Shown: one piece after another, positions 7,682-17,000 of the stretch | Layout of the letters: every line of letters begins with the position of its first letter | Numbering within the stretch: position 1 is the stretch's first letter | Program-made: the position numbers and the translations under genes | Notes under the pieces: generated by a model | Databases searched by the model: none | Told to the model about the DNA's origin: nothing | Seen by the model: the letters and a program-made list of their open reading frames with translations, nothing else | Origin: an uncultured Ruminococcus sp. | GTDB lineage: Bacteria; Bacillota; Clostridia; Oscillospirales; Ruminococcaceae | Reading direction: 5' to 3' | NCBI GenBank assembly: GCA_947178195.1 | Contig: CAMWXM010000002.1 | Location: forward strand, 1 to 35,072 | Length of the DNA: 35,072 nt

Positions 7682-9010
7682 TTATGCTAATATTTCACTC
7701 ATAATAGACACCGTTTGCTCAAAATCGACCTTTTCATCAACAGGCTGCTGAAGAAATTCATTAATTTTCTCCATTCTCTGTATAGCATCGTCAAGCTCAG
7801 GATTTGTACCACTTTTATATGCGCCGATAGAGATAAGATCTGCATTTTCCTGATAAAGCGACATGATTTTTCTTATTTTTGACGCACACCTTTTCTGTTC
7901 CGGAGAAGCCACCTCCGACATAAGACGGCTCAGACTCGCCGTAACGTCGATTGCAGGATAATGATTCTTCATAGCAATTTTTCTTGAAAGCATTATATGT
8001 CCGTCAATAATTCCCCTTACGGTATCTGATACCGGTTCATTTGAATCGTCACCTTCAACAAGCACTGTAAAAAGTCCTGTTATCGAGCCTTTGCGGAAAT
8101 TACCGCAGCGCTCAAGCAACTTTGGCAGTGACGCATAAATTGACGGAGTATAGCCTCTTGCAACCGGAGGCTCACCAATACTGAGACCGATCTCACGTTC
8201 AGCCATGCAGTAACGTGTAAGTGAATCCATCATAAGCAGGACGTCCTTACCCATATCTTTAAAATATTCGGCAATAGTTGTAGCTGTCAGCGCACATTTA
8301 GAGCGAAGCATAGCAGGTTGGTCAGAAGTTGCGACAACCAGCACAGACCTTGCCAGTCCCTCAGGACCCAGGTCACGATTTATAAACTCCATTACTTCCC
8401 TGCCACGCTCTCCCACAAGAGCAATAACATTCACATCTGCCTTGATATTCCTGGCTATCATACCCATAAGAGTACTTTTTCCAACACCGCTTCCCGCAAA
8501 GATTCCCATTCTCTGTCCTTTACCGATGGTCATCATTCCATCTATAGCCTTTACTCCAAGCTCGATAGGCTGAGCGATAGGTGGTCTTTCCAACGGATTA
8601 GAACGGTTTCCGTTAATGCTGTAGCGAGTTCCCTCATCAATAGGACCCTTACCGTCTATAGGATTTCCCAGGGCGTCAATGGTCCTGCCGATCAAAGATT
8701 CACTTACATTTACGGTCAGCTTTTCACGAGTATTTTCAACATAACTGCCATACCCGATACCGTCGGTATCAGAATAAGGCATAAGCAACACCTTGTTATC
8801 TCTAAAGCCTACGACCTCTGCAAGAACCTCTGCTTTGTTCTGCCCTTTTGTAAACATCTTACATACATCTCCGATATTGCATTCAATTCCGGAGGCTTCC
8901 ACTGTCATAGCGACAATCTGTTCTATTTTTCCATATATTTTATAAAAATTATTTAATCTGATATTTGTACATAAATCAGTCTGATCGAGATTAACCTTCA
9001 AAGTTATCAC
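7682..9010 (-). CDS. fliI: Flagellum-specific ATPase FliI
   Basis: FliI is the hexameric ATPase that energises or primes flagellar type III export. Visible motifs are the Walker A GSGVGKST (173-180), PPIAQPIELGVKAIDGM, GERGREVMEFI, the Walker B region VLLMMDSLTRYCMAEREIG and GEPPVARGYTPSIYASLPKL, all standard for FliI/SctN. The length of 442 residues is normal. The annotated start is a GTG at 9010 overlapping the end of fliH by 20 nt. A TTG at 9001 with AAAGGTGATAAC upstream is an equally good start, so the first three residues are uncertain. The overlap suggests translational coupling with fliH, its regulator. Confidence 0.95.
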   Translation of the reverse strand: MITLKVNLDQTDLCTNIRLNNFYKIYGKIEQIVAMTVEASGIECNIGDVCKMFTKGQNKAEVLAEVVGFRDNKVLLMPYSDTDGIGYGSYVENTREKLTVNVSESLIGRTIDALGNPIDGKGPIDEGTRYSINGNRSNPLERPPIAQPIELGVKAIDGMMTIGKGQRMGIFAGSGVGKSTLMGMIARNIKADVNVIALVGERGREVMEFINRDLGPEGLARSVLVVATSDQPAMLRSKCALTATTIAEYFKDMGKDVLLMMDSLTRYCMAEREIGLSIGEPPVARGYTPSIYASLPKLLERCGNFRKGSITGLFTVLVEGDDSNEPVSDTVRGIIDGHIMLSRKIAMKNHYPAIDVTASLSRLMSEVASPEQKRCASKIRKIMSLYQENADLISIGAYKSGTNPELDDAIQRMEKINEFLQQPVDEKVDFEQTVSIMSEILA

Positions 9011-9833
9011 CTTTATCGATAGTATTTAAAAAATCCCTCAGATTTTTCAACTGTTCAGAAAGTGTAGCGACAATAACGCCATCGGAGGTATTCAGAATAC
9101 ATGTATCTCTCGGAACGCTTTCAGAAAGAATAAATTCAACATTCTGTCCCGATTCCTGTAATTCCTTTTCAAGAGAATCTATGTACCCGGAAAGCTGACT
9201 TGAAACATCGGCTTTAATCCATTTTGTATCTCTTGCATACCTCACAGCGTTTTTTATAACGCCGTACATGATCATATCGTCATCTTCAATTTTCTGAGAG
9301 ATCACCTTTTCGCATATTTCAATAGAAAGGTGTTTAAGTTCTTTGGCATACTCTGCAAAAAACTGATTTTTTTCTCTTTTTATCTCTTCAATTGAATGAG
9401 AAATATAAAGAGCAAGATTATCTAAAAGCGCTGTTTTTTCCTTAAAGCCCTTATACGAGCCTTCTTCATAAGCTGCCGCCGCAGTCTGTTGCGCCTTAGC
9501 GTTTGCTTCGCTTAAAATGCGTTCTTTTTCTGCGTTTGCCTGAGCAATAATGACCCCTGCCTCATTTTTGGCGTCACGCAGAAGCATATTACATTCCTTC
9601 TGAGCATTTAATTTTTTCCTGCCCAGTTCGCCGACAAGCTCCTCACGGATCTCCGCAGCTATCTGCTCACGGAGCTCCTGAGTAAGGGCCGGTTGGGTCT
9701 GAGATTCTTCCTTTTGAACTTCCTCATTAGTTTCGGAATCTTCTTCCGGCGTTTCTATTTCAAATTCAATATCAGGAATTTTAACAATTTTTTTGTCCCG
9801 CCTGATGTCATCAGGCTTGAATATCTTACGCAA
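8991..9833 (-). CDS. fliH: Flagellar assembly protein FliH (FliI regulator)
   Basis: FliH binds FliI, restrains its ATPase activity and docks it at the C-ring. The 280-residue protein starts RKIFKPDDIRRDKK and has an acidic linker (30-60). A long Ala/Glu/Lys-rich coiled coil follows (about 55-145; LLRDAKNEAGVIIAQANAEK, EANAKAQQTAAAAYEEG), then a C-terminal FliH/HrpE-like domain (AKELKHLSIEICEKVISQKI). The start is a TTG at 9833 with AGAGGATGAAATAA before it, overlapping fliG by 8 nt. Overlap at both ends (fliG and fliI) indicates tight co-translation. Confidence 0.88.
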   Translation of the reverse strand: MRKIFKPDDIRRDKKIVKIPDIEFEIETPEEDSETNEEVQKEESQTQPALTQELREQIAAEIREELVGELGRKKLNAQKECNMLLRDAKNEAGVIIAQANAEKERILSEANAKAQQTAAAAYEEGSYKGFKEKTALLDNLALYISHSIEEIKREKNQFFAEYAKELKHLSIEICEKVISQKIEDDDMIMYGVIKNAVRYARDTKWIKADVSSQLSGYIDSLEKELQESGQNVEFILSESVPRDTCILNTSDGVIVATLSEQLKNLRDFLNTIDKGDNFEG

Positions 9834-10863
9834 TTATTTCATCCTCTCCGCCTTTGGAAATTACAATCTCACCGGATTCTTCAAGTCGTCTGATAACAGA
9901 AACAATCTTCTGCTGTGCTTCTTCAACATCACGCATACGAACGTTATGCAGATACTGCATATCCGTCTGTATCTGTTCTCTCTGACGCTGTGACATATTG
10001 TTGAATATAACGTTTGTAACCTCTTCTGAAGCCGCCTTGAGGGCAATAGTAAGGTCTTTTGCATCGATTTCTCTGATAAACATCTGAATCTCCATATTGT
10101 CCAGATAGATAATATCGTCGAATACAAACATAAGCTTTTTGATTTCTTCTGCGAGTTCCGGATCTTCGTCCGACAGTTCCTCGAAAATAAATTTCTCGGT
10201 TTTTCTGTCCACTCTGTTCATAATTTCGGCAATGAAGTTTACGCCGCCAAATTCCGTAACGTCCACAGAAGCGATCGCTGACGCTTTTTTACTGAGCACT
10301 GATTCAACAACGGCAATAATTTCCGGTGAAGCTCTGTCCAGATTTGATATTCGCTTAATAACATCAAGCTGTATATCGCTGGGCAGCTCAGAAATAATCT
10401 GCGAAGTCTGTTCAGCGCTCACATAAGAAAGTACAATCGCAATTGTCTGCGGATGCTCATTCTGAAGCATCATCAGTAAATTTTTATAATCAACACGCCT
10501 TAAAAACTCAAAGCTTCTTGTTTTATTTGACTTCAGCACCTGTTCCATAAGAAACGCCGCACGCTGAGGACCGAAGGCCTTATCAAGGACGCCTCTGGCA
10601 TAAGCCTCACCGCCCTCGGTAACCACCTTCTGAGTTACGCAAAGATCGTAAAAGTCCTCTATAATGCGCTGCATTTCATCAGATGAAAGCAGATCAATTT
10701 TAGCAATTTCACTTGTTATAGCTTCAATTTCGTCATCTCTGAGGTATTTATATACTTCCGATGCACTGTCAACACCCAAAGCAATCATTATTGCAGCAAC
10801 TTTAGTGGCCGACGTTATTTTCGTTTCCTGTTCTGTAGTTGCTGTTGATGTTACTGAAGCCAT
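9826..10863 (-). CDS. fliG: Flagellar motor switch protein FliG
   Basis: FliG links the MS-ring to the C-ring and is the torque surface contacted by MotA. The 345-residue product carries the family motifs KVAAIMIALGVDSASEVYKY, the EHPQTIAIVLSYV helix of the middle domain and, in the C-terminal torque domain, FVFDDIIYLDN and DLTIALKAASEEVTNVIFNN, with the charged residues expected at the stator interface. The start ATG at 10863 follows GGAGCGTGACG. The stop of fliF is only 2 nt upstream, so the two are coupled. Confidence 0.96.
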   Translation of the reverse strand: MASVTSTATTEQETKITSATKVAAIMIALGVDSASEVYKYLRDDEIEAITSEIAKIDLLSSDEMQRIIEDFYDLCVTQKVVTEGGEAYARGVLDKAFGPQRAAFLMEQVLKSNKTRSFEFLRRVDYKNLLMMLQNEHPQTIAIVLSYVSAEQTSQIISELPSDIQLDVIKRISNLDRASPEIIAVVESVLSKKASAIASVDVTEFGGVNFIAEIMNRVDRKTEKFIFEELSDEDPELAEEIKKLMFVFDDIIYLDNMEIQMFIREIDAKDLTIALKAASEEVTNVIFNNMSQRQREQIQTDMQYLHNVRMRDVEEAQQKIVSVIRRLEESGEIVISKGGEDEIIA

Positions 10864-10865
10864 AT

Positions 10866-12476
10866 TTATTCGTCACGCTCCTTCAGCATTGAGCGGATAA
10901 GAGCCGCTGTGATCTCAGGATTATTCTTAGCAAATTCTCTGACTTCTTCTTCTGTTGCCTTTTCTTTCTTGTTGTGTTCATCCGCCTGTTCTTCAAGGCT
11001 CATACTTTCAGCCTCTTCAAGCCTCTGGTTAAGCTCTGCAATAGTCTGTTCATGCTCTGCCTGCTGTGCAAGTCTATGTTTCTTTGCACGTCTGAGAAGC
11101 AAGAATATAATAAGACCTGCAATAAGAAGAAGTGCCAAGAGACAAATACCGCAAATAATAAGAACACGGCGTAAGTTTTCATCAGAATCGTCATCCTTCT
11201 TATTAGGATCATCAATAGGATCCACAGGACTTTTTCTGCTGTAAACTGAAATTTTATCTTCATCAATATTTGTAGCATTTTTAACAAGCATAATAACAGC
11301 ATTTCTGTCATCTCTTGTCATATATGCATTTTCTGTTGTAACTACGACAGATATAGATGCATCGCTTACAGTACCTTGAGCTCTTTCTGTTTGTCTGAGC
11401 AAGTATCCCAGATCGTAATCTCTGTCTCTTTCATAATAAGGCGTATCATCGGTATTGAGATTATCCTCCTCATCATTCTGATAATTAGGAAGATCGGTAT
11501 TTTCTTCTTCTCCAGTCACGCCTCCCGGATTAATGGGATTTCGGTTGGTATTGTATTCAACATGCTCCGTATCTAAGTATCCCACACCTGTTTCTTCATC
11601 AGGAATCAGCTGTTTCAATTCTTCAACGACCTTATTATAGTCGATTTCAACGGAAGCAACTACATCAACTCCGTCGGGGAACATATTCTGAAGTACTCTT
11701 CTTGCCTTATCTTCATATTGCTCTTCAATAGCTTTTACATATTCCATTTTTTCAGCAATATCAATACCCGATTTATCATTCTTAGCTTCCACCTCTTCAG
11801 CTGAAAGAAGCTGATTACCAGTGCTGCTGTCTATAACGGTTACATTTTCAGGCTCTATCTGCTGCGCACTGAACGCAACCAGATTTTTAACCGCCGAAAC
11901 ATTTTCCGCCGTAAACGCCCCACTGTTCACAAGACTCAGAGTAACGCTTGCCTTTGCCTTTTCGTTACTTTCCTTCCACGCATAATCGTTACTTTCAGGG
12001 AAGGTGATAGTAACTACCGCTCCCTTTATGCCTTCGATTCTTTTAAGCGTGGTCTGTAGTCTGTCCTGAAGCTCGAATCTCAGAGTCTGTTCCTTTTCAA
12101 ACTGGGTCATAGTCATACCAAGGTTATCAAAGAACGTACCGTAAGAAGGAGCTGTCTGCGGATAACCTCGCTGAGCGAGATCATAAACCAGCGTATCCCA
12201 CTGATTTCTTCTTACATATATTTCTCCGTTGGAATCAAGCTTAGTTTCAACTCCCTGATTCTGCAGTTCCAGATAAACCGCCGTTGATTCTTCCGAGGAC
12301 ATTCCGGGAAAGAGAACAATGAAATCATCATCTCCCGAGCTATTCAGGATTACCGTCAGGACTATAGCTCCTATTACAAGAGCCGCACCTCCGATTATAG
12401 CTATTTTCAGGATCTTGGTAAGACCATTCCAGAATGTTTTGATTTTTTCCCAAATATTTTTTAACTTATCTTTCAT
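10866..12476 (-). CDS. fliF: Flagellar M-ring protein FliF
   Basis: FliF makes the MS-ring, the membrane base on which rotor and export gate assemble. It has two membrane helices: one near the N terminus (about 22-46, ILKIAIIGGAALVIGAIVL) and one near 438-465 (VLIICGICLLALLLIAGLII). Between them are the ring-building motifs FPGMSSEESTAVYLELQNQG, GRVKSxxVxxxFP-like AVVTITFPESN and EYNTNRNPINPGG. The C-terminal tail EVREFAKNNPEITAALIRSM is the FliG-binding helix pair. Length 536 is typical. The start ATG at 12476 has only a weak, rather distant GGAAAG, so its initiation may be modest. Confidence 0.95.
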   Translation of the reverse strand: MKDKLKNIWEKIKTFWNGLTKILKIAIIGGAALVIGAIVLTVILNSSGDDDFIVLFPGMSSEESTAVYLELQNQGVETKLDSNGEIYVRRNQWDTLVYDLAQRGYPQTAPSYGTFFDNLGMTMTQFEKEQTLRFELQDRLQTTLKRIEGIKGAVVTITFPESNDYAWKESNEKAKASVTLSLVNSGAFTAENVSAVKNLVAFSAQQIEPENVTVIDSSTGNQLLSAEEVEAKNDKSGIDIAEKMEYVKAIEEQYEDKARRVLQNMFPDGVDVVASVEIDYNKVVEELKQLIPDEETGVGYLDTEHVEYNTNRNPINPGGVTGEEENTDLPNYQNDEEDNLNTDDTPYYERDRDYDLGYLLRQTERAQGTVSDASISVVVTTENAYMTRDDRNAVIMLVKNATNIDEDKISVYSRKSPVDPIDDPNKKDDDSDENLRRVLIICGICLLALLLIAGLIIFLLLRRAKKHRLAQQAEHEQTIAELNQRLEEAESMSLEEQADEHNKKEKATEEEVREFAKNNPEITAALIRSMLKERDE

Positions 12477-12538
12477 GTATAAAAATCATACTTTCCATCA
12501 AAATTTTATAATATAATTTTACTTGAATCTTACTCAGA

Positions 12539-12850
12539 TCAGACCTGTATATTCAGAATATCCTTATATGCATTAACAGCTCTCGTTGTAAGCTGAACTG
12601 TCATTTCTATAGCCGTCTGAGCCTTACTGGCGTTCATCATAGCCGTTTCAATATCGTTCGAGTTTCCCGTTGCGATATCGTAAGCGCTCTGAAGTGACTG
12701 ACTTTCAAGATCCTTGACATTCTGTATTTTGCTTTTAAGTATATCGCCGAAAGATACTGTATTGTCCTCTTTTTCAGCAGCATTTGCTTTTAAAGGAGTA
12801 ATAAAATCATCTGAAACTGATGATAAACCTGTAAGCGGAACTATGTACAT
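12539..12850 (-). CDS. fliE: Flagellar hook-basal body protein FliE
   Basis: FliE is the small adapter between the MS-ring and the rod and the first substrate to leave the export gate. The 103-residue protein has the standard pattern: a variable N terminus, then VSFGDILKSKIQNVKDLESQ, a conserved helical stretch around GNSNDIETAMMNASKAQTAI, and a C-terminal helix VQLTTRAVNAYKDILNIQV. RBS GGAGG is 9-10 nt before the ATG at 12850. It lies between flgC and fliF, the canonical location. Confidence 0.93.
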   Translation of the reverse strand: MYIVPLTGLSSVSDDFITPLKANAAEKEDNTVSFGDILKSKIQNVKDLESQSLQSAYDIATGNSNDIETAMMNASKAQTAIEMTVQLTTRAVNAYKDILNIQV

Positions 12851-12873
12851 TTTAAATTACCTCCAAATTATTT

Positions 12874-13302
12874 TTAACCGTTTCTGCCGATTTCAAGAGC
12901 CTTTGTCGCCATTGCCTTAATGACAGACAATGCACTCATATTAGCCTCATAAACTCTTGAGACTTCCAGAAGATCCACCTGTTCTTCCGTGTTGTTCACA
13001 TTAGGATAGTATACGTATCCGTCCTCGTCTGCATCGGGATGATCCGGGTCGTAAACCGGTTTGAAATCCTCCTGGCTTTCAGCGACTCTTGTCACCCTTA
13101 CGCCGCCGCCCCGAACCTGATTCAGTGCCTCGTTAAAGGTTTGTGTTCTTTCCTGGAAAATCACCTGTTTTCTGCGGTAAGGCTCGCCGCTGGCGGTTCT
13201 GGTAGTATTCTGATTTGCCAGATTCTGCAAAATTATATCCGAACGGAATCTCTCAGCCGTAAGAGCAGAACCGATCGTATTAAGCGAATTAAGAAAAGCC
13301 AT
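12874..13302 (-). CDS. flgC: Flagellar basal-body rod protein FlgC
   Basis: FlgC is a proximal rod subunit. The N-terminal coiled segment LNTIGSALTAERFRSDIILQ, then NLANQNTTRTASGEPYRRKQ, is the rod signature (N-L-A-N...T-R-T-x-x-G-x-P-Y-R-R). The C-terminal EVSRVYEANMSALSVIKAMATKALEIG is the matching D0 helix. The middle (about 60-105) is the short variable domain. Length 142 is normal. The start ATG at 13302 has AAGGAG upstream and lies 18 nt after the flgB stop. Confidence 0.95.
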   Translation of the reverse strand: MAFLNSLNTIGSALTAERFRSDIILQNLANQNTTRTASGEPYRRKQVIFQERTQTFNEALNQVRGGGVRVTRVAESQEDFKPVYDPDHPDADEDGYVYYPNVNNTEEQVDLLEVSRVYEANMSALSVIKAMATKALEIGRNG

Positions 13303-13320
13303 TTTTTATCACTCCTTGAA

Positions 13321-13683
13321 TTATTTGAAGTTACTGTTCATAAATACATAGCGAAGGTTGCTCACAGCGGAATTATACTGGCTGATAATAGCCGATTCCT
13401 GAATATATGTACTATAAAGCTCAAGACCCTCCTTGTCTACGTCAACATTATTTCCGTCAACTCTGACATCTGTTTCATAAATTTCGGAAACGTCTGCCTT
13501 GAAAGAATATTTCTTTTTACCCTTGTCCATTGCGTCGTCAAGGGTATTCTTAAAGCTTACGGTTTTGTAATTGTAATCTGGTGTATCAATGTTTGCAATA
13601 TTCTGTGTATGTATTTCTTTTTTTAAAGTCATTTGCTTCAGACCGTTTTCCATTGCCTTGAAAGCTATTGAATCAAGATACAT
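13321..13683 (-). CDS. flgB: Flagellar basal-body rod protein FlgB
   Basis: FlgB is the most proximal rod protein and here the first gene of the flagellar operon. The sequence MYLDSIAFKAMENGLKQMTL continues with KKEIHTQNIANIDTPDYNYK, the expected N-I-A-N-x-D-T-P-x-Y signature. The C terminus (LYSTYIQESAIISQYNSAVS, then NLRYVFM) forms the second rod helix. The start at 13683 is preceded by GGAGGG at good distance. An in-frame TTG five codons upstream falls in that SD and is rejected. The gene is preceded by a ~240-nt leader from the predicted promoter at 13922-13950. Confidence 0.95.
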   Translation of the reverse strand: MYLDSIAFKAMENGLKQMTLKKEIHTQNIANIDTPDYNYKTVSFKNTLDDAMDKGKKKYSFKADVSEIYETDVRVDGNNVDVDKEGLELYSTYIQESAIISQYNSAVSNLRYVFMNSNFK

Positions 13684-13718
13684 AATTTCCCTCCACAATA
13701 CTTAGGACGCAGCCGTAA

Positions 13719-13748
13719 AGAAGCGTCATTAATTTACAGAAGCGTCAT
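13719..13748 (-). repeat. 11-bp direct repeats and GACGC/GCGTC inverted elements in the flgB leader
   Basis: AGAAGCGTCAT (plus-strand reading) occurs at 13719-13729 and again at 13738-13748. In the RNA each copy contributes a GACGC that can pair with a GCGTC either upstream (13788-13784) or downstream (13709-13705), so mutually exclusive hairpins are possible just ahead of the flgB RBS. The repeats are seen; a regulatory role is inference. Confidence 0.4.
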
Positions 13749-13775
13749 ATTTTTTAAAGCCTCCTATGTCTTTCA

Positions 13776-13895
13776 TCATAGTCCGACGCAGTCGCTGTTC
13801 ATTGCCGGTATCGGCAGAAGCCGTATTTCCACCGATGGATTGTTCCCCATCATCTCAAAGAAACGGTCAATCTGCTTCAATTTATGAATAGACAT
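13776..13895 (-). CDS. Possible 39-codon leader ORF upstream of flgB
   Basis: An ATG at 13895, about 30 nt below the predicted promoter, opens a 39-codon frame beginning MSIHKLKQIDRFFEMMGNNP and ending SDCVGL. Composition looks protein-like, but there is no good Shine-Dalgarno and I recognise no family. A different frame over 13729-13854 also stays open for 41 codons and reads hydrophilic, ending GGFKKYDASVN. The region could therefore be a frameshifted remnant of a small gene rather than a working one. It is listed because the 318-nt gap between flgB and the helicase is otherwise empty of genes. Confidence 0.25.
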   Translation of the reverse strand: MSIHKLKQIDRFFEMMGNNPSVEIRLLPIPAMNSDCVGL

Positions 13896-13921
13896 AGTTC
13901 AACTATTACTGCTTATAAGAT

Positions 13922-13950
13922 ATTATATCATATTATTCTCCAAAAAGCAA
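13922..13950 (-). promoter_or_regulatory. Predicted sigma-A promoter of the flagellar operon
   Basis: On the minus strand, TTGCTT (13950-13945) and a perfect TATAAT (13927-13922) are separated by exactly 17 nt. It lies 239 nt before flgB and 51 nt after the helicase stop, and is the best promoter match in the gap. No sigma-28 type element is evident. The -35 is weak (3 of 6), which would suit an activated promoter. Confidence 0.55.
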
Positions 13951-14001
13951 CAGGAAATCTCAATTTTTTTCTAAGAAATTTCGTAAATTATGCCGAAATG
14001 A

Positions 14002-17000
14002 TTACACATTGTAATCTTTCAGTAATAAAAACGTCGTATTTTCGGCGTTTTCGCTAAGTTTAATATTTTTATTTTTATATACAATTAAGCCATGATTTTC
14101 CAGATATTTCACTCTATTTTCAATGAAAACAGGCGCAATTCCCAGTACATTTGATATATTTTTGACAAATAGGGGTTGATTTTTAAATTCCTGGGCTGCT
14201 TTAAGTATAAAATAATCCAGAATATTAACACTGTCTGCATCATCAACGCTGTCGTCTCCGGGCGTCGTGTCGAATTTGTAACTATTTTTTTCAGCCGTCT
14301 GAAAATTCCCCTCCGGCAACCTTATATCCGGTATTTCAGCGGCATTTTTCAAGCCGTCAAGTCTTTTAACAATATTATATGCATTACTGAACATTATTGA
14401 CGCATCATTATCTGACGAAGATATAAAATTTTCAGAGCTACCTGTTATAATAAGAAGCTCTCTTGCTCTTGACATTGCCACATTTATTCTTCTGCTGTCC
14501 TTAGCAAAGCCAATCTGACATTCACGATTATTTCGCACAAAGCTTAAAATAATAATATCCTCTTCCATGCCCTGAAATCTGTCCACCGAGCCTACCCTGA
14601 GGGACATATGTCCGAAACGGCTGCAAAATCCACTGTTTATTATTTTATCCTCGATAAGCTTCACTTGTGCGTCATAAAAGGTAATGACCCCGACGCTTTT
14701 TTTACAGTTGTTTTCAGAAAGATTTTTTTCCAGAACGCATAAAATTTTCTTCACACATTCCGCCTCATACTCATTATAAAAGCTCTTATTTTTCTTTTTT
14801 TCAAAATAGCGTTCACTATTTGGTATATCATACCAAATAACATGGTTGTCCTCGGATATTTCCGTTCCCTGACAGCAATGCTTTTTAAATTCGGAAGCAG
14901 GAGATTCAAGTCTTCCTGCATCAGTATCTATGTAAAACTGATTTATAAGAGCGGCAATATCTCTGTGCATACGATATTGTCTGAAAAGCATAGTTCTCAT
15001 AGTCTTTTCCGATTTTTCATACAATTCCTCAAAAAGGCTTACCTTTATAAGCTTTTTAAGCTGTTCGTTATCGTTTTCCAGCTCGTCATAAGCGTTCGAG
15101 TCTATAAACGGTGGAAGCTGCTTATGGTCTCCCACCAGAACAATTTTTTTGCCCTTGAGCATCGGCAGTATTATATCCGGCGGAGTGCTCTTACTTGCCT
15201 CGTCGATTATAACCACATCGAATGAAGGATAATTTTCATTAAAATCCTTAGTACCACTTTGTATGCAGGTTATACCGATAACATTGGCGTTTTCAATATA
15301 AAGCTTTTTAAGGGCATGATAATTCTGACCTTTTGAATCTGAAATTTTTCTTCGCCATTCATCAAGCAGTTTTTTCCATTTATCATATCTTGTATATCTC
15401 AATTGAAAATACCTGTTAATATTATATTCAACTTGTTCAAGACTAATGTCATATGGATCGATATTATTAAGCGCTTTTGAAAAAAAATCATCTTGAATTT
15501 TTTCTTTAAAAAGCTCCACTGCATAATTATATTCTTTTACGGAGTCTGCGCTTTCATTATATAACTTTTCACATTTTGCCTTAAAGCTGTAATACTGATT
15601 GTCGTAATTTTCCCCCAGTGCGTCAAGGCACAGTCGAAAGGACTGTACATTATCAATAAATACGCTGTCATTTTTAATTTTATCTATTCTTTCACAAAGC
15701 CTTATGGTTTTCTGCTGAATGCTCACAATAAGATTTTCCGCACGTCTGTAATAAATAGCGGCGACCTGACGCCATTTATGCCCAAAAATAATTTTCCGGA
15801 TTCCCACCGGCTCAGAGTCGATTATTCTTTCTCCCTCTTCAAAAAGAGCATTCACCATTTCCCTGTCGGCATAGTAAAATACGCCCTCATAAGCGGTATT
15901 TTCCATCATTCCTGCACTTATTCTGCGGCGGAGGTATGCAAACTGAGCGACAAATTTTTCAGTGAAATAATTCAAAAAATCAAGCTCATCTGTATATTCG
16001 TGATACATTTCAGCGTCTGCCTTTATATCAAGGTACTTGCTTTCCAAGTCGTTATAAATGCTGTTTGGAATCTGAAAATCCTGTGGATAACAGTTTCTGG
16101 CTGTTTCAGCATATTCAATATTATCAGTTTCATATGCCTGTGCAATAAGTTCAAAAAAATTCGTTCTTTGTTTTTTGGCCTCGTCAAGAACATTTTTATA
16201 AAAATAAAGCTGAGATTCCTGAACATTTTTTTCATATTTAAGCTCATTCACATTTTCAGCAGCTGAAAGAATATCCGGGAATTTCAACTTTTGCTTTTTC
16301 AGACGGTCAATTCTTGCCGAAAGATCAGCATTCATATTTTCAGTCGCTTCAGCGATCTTAGCTATCCACGTACCTACAACATTATCCTCCACAAAGGGCA
16401 GTCCCTCCTGCTCCACCCTTGAGCTGTCTCCTTTTCTGAGCACTCTTAGGTCGGCATGGTTCATAACTCTTGAAATTGCGTTATCCACCGCCAGATTGGA
16501 TTGCGAAACAATAAGAGTTTTCAGTCCTCTTACGGCGTTCTGATAGCATATTTCAGCAATTACAGTAGTTTTACCTGTGCCCGGAGGTCCCTGAATAAGA
16601 TACAGATCTTCAGCGTTAAGAACTCCCTCCACTGCGCTTATCTGTTCAGGGTTCATATTTTTTGCCAGAAGCTCGTAATCATTAAGGGTTATATTTTCTC
16701 CTACCGTTTTGTTTGCCTTCTGCGGATCAAAAATAAATTCAGGAAGCCTTTTATTTACCGCATCTCCCCTGCAAAGCTTGTCCAACCCCGATTTCATTCT
16801 TTTACAGGTAATATCCGACGCCCCGTCATAAGCGATAAGCCTGATTCCCGAAGAAAGCTCTTTCATAATGTTAATAGTATCGCTCCCGAATGGTTTTACA
16901 GTCAGTATATCATTTTCAAGTCGTTCACAACTCCCGAAGCCCCAGGCAGGACGATTTTTTTCATCAAGAAAACCAACAGTAAGATTCCGTATGTCCGTAC

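Noticed and set aside
13700..13921. c-di-GMP (GEMM) riboswitch upstream of flgB
   Set aside because: The conserved CACGCACAGGGCAAACC-type and GGACGCAAAGCCTCC-type segments are not present; only short resemblances such as GACGC were found.
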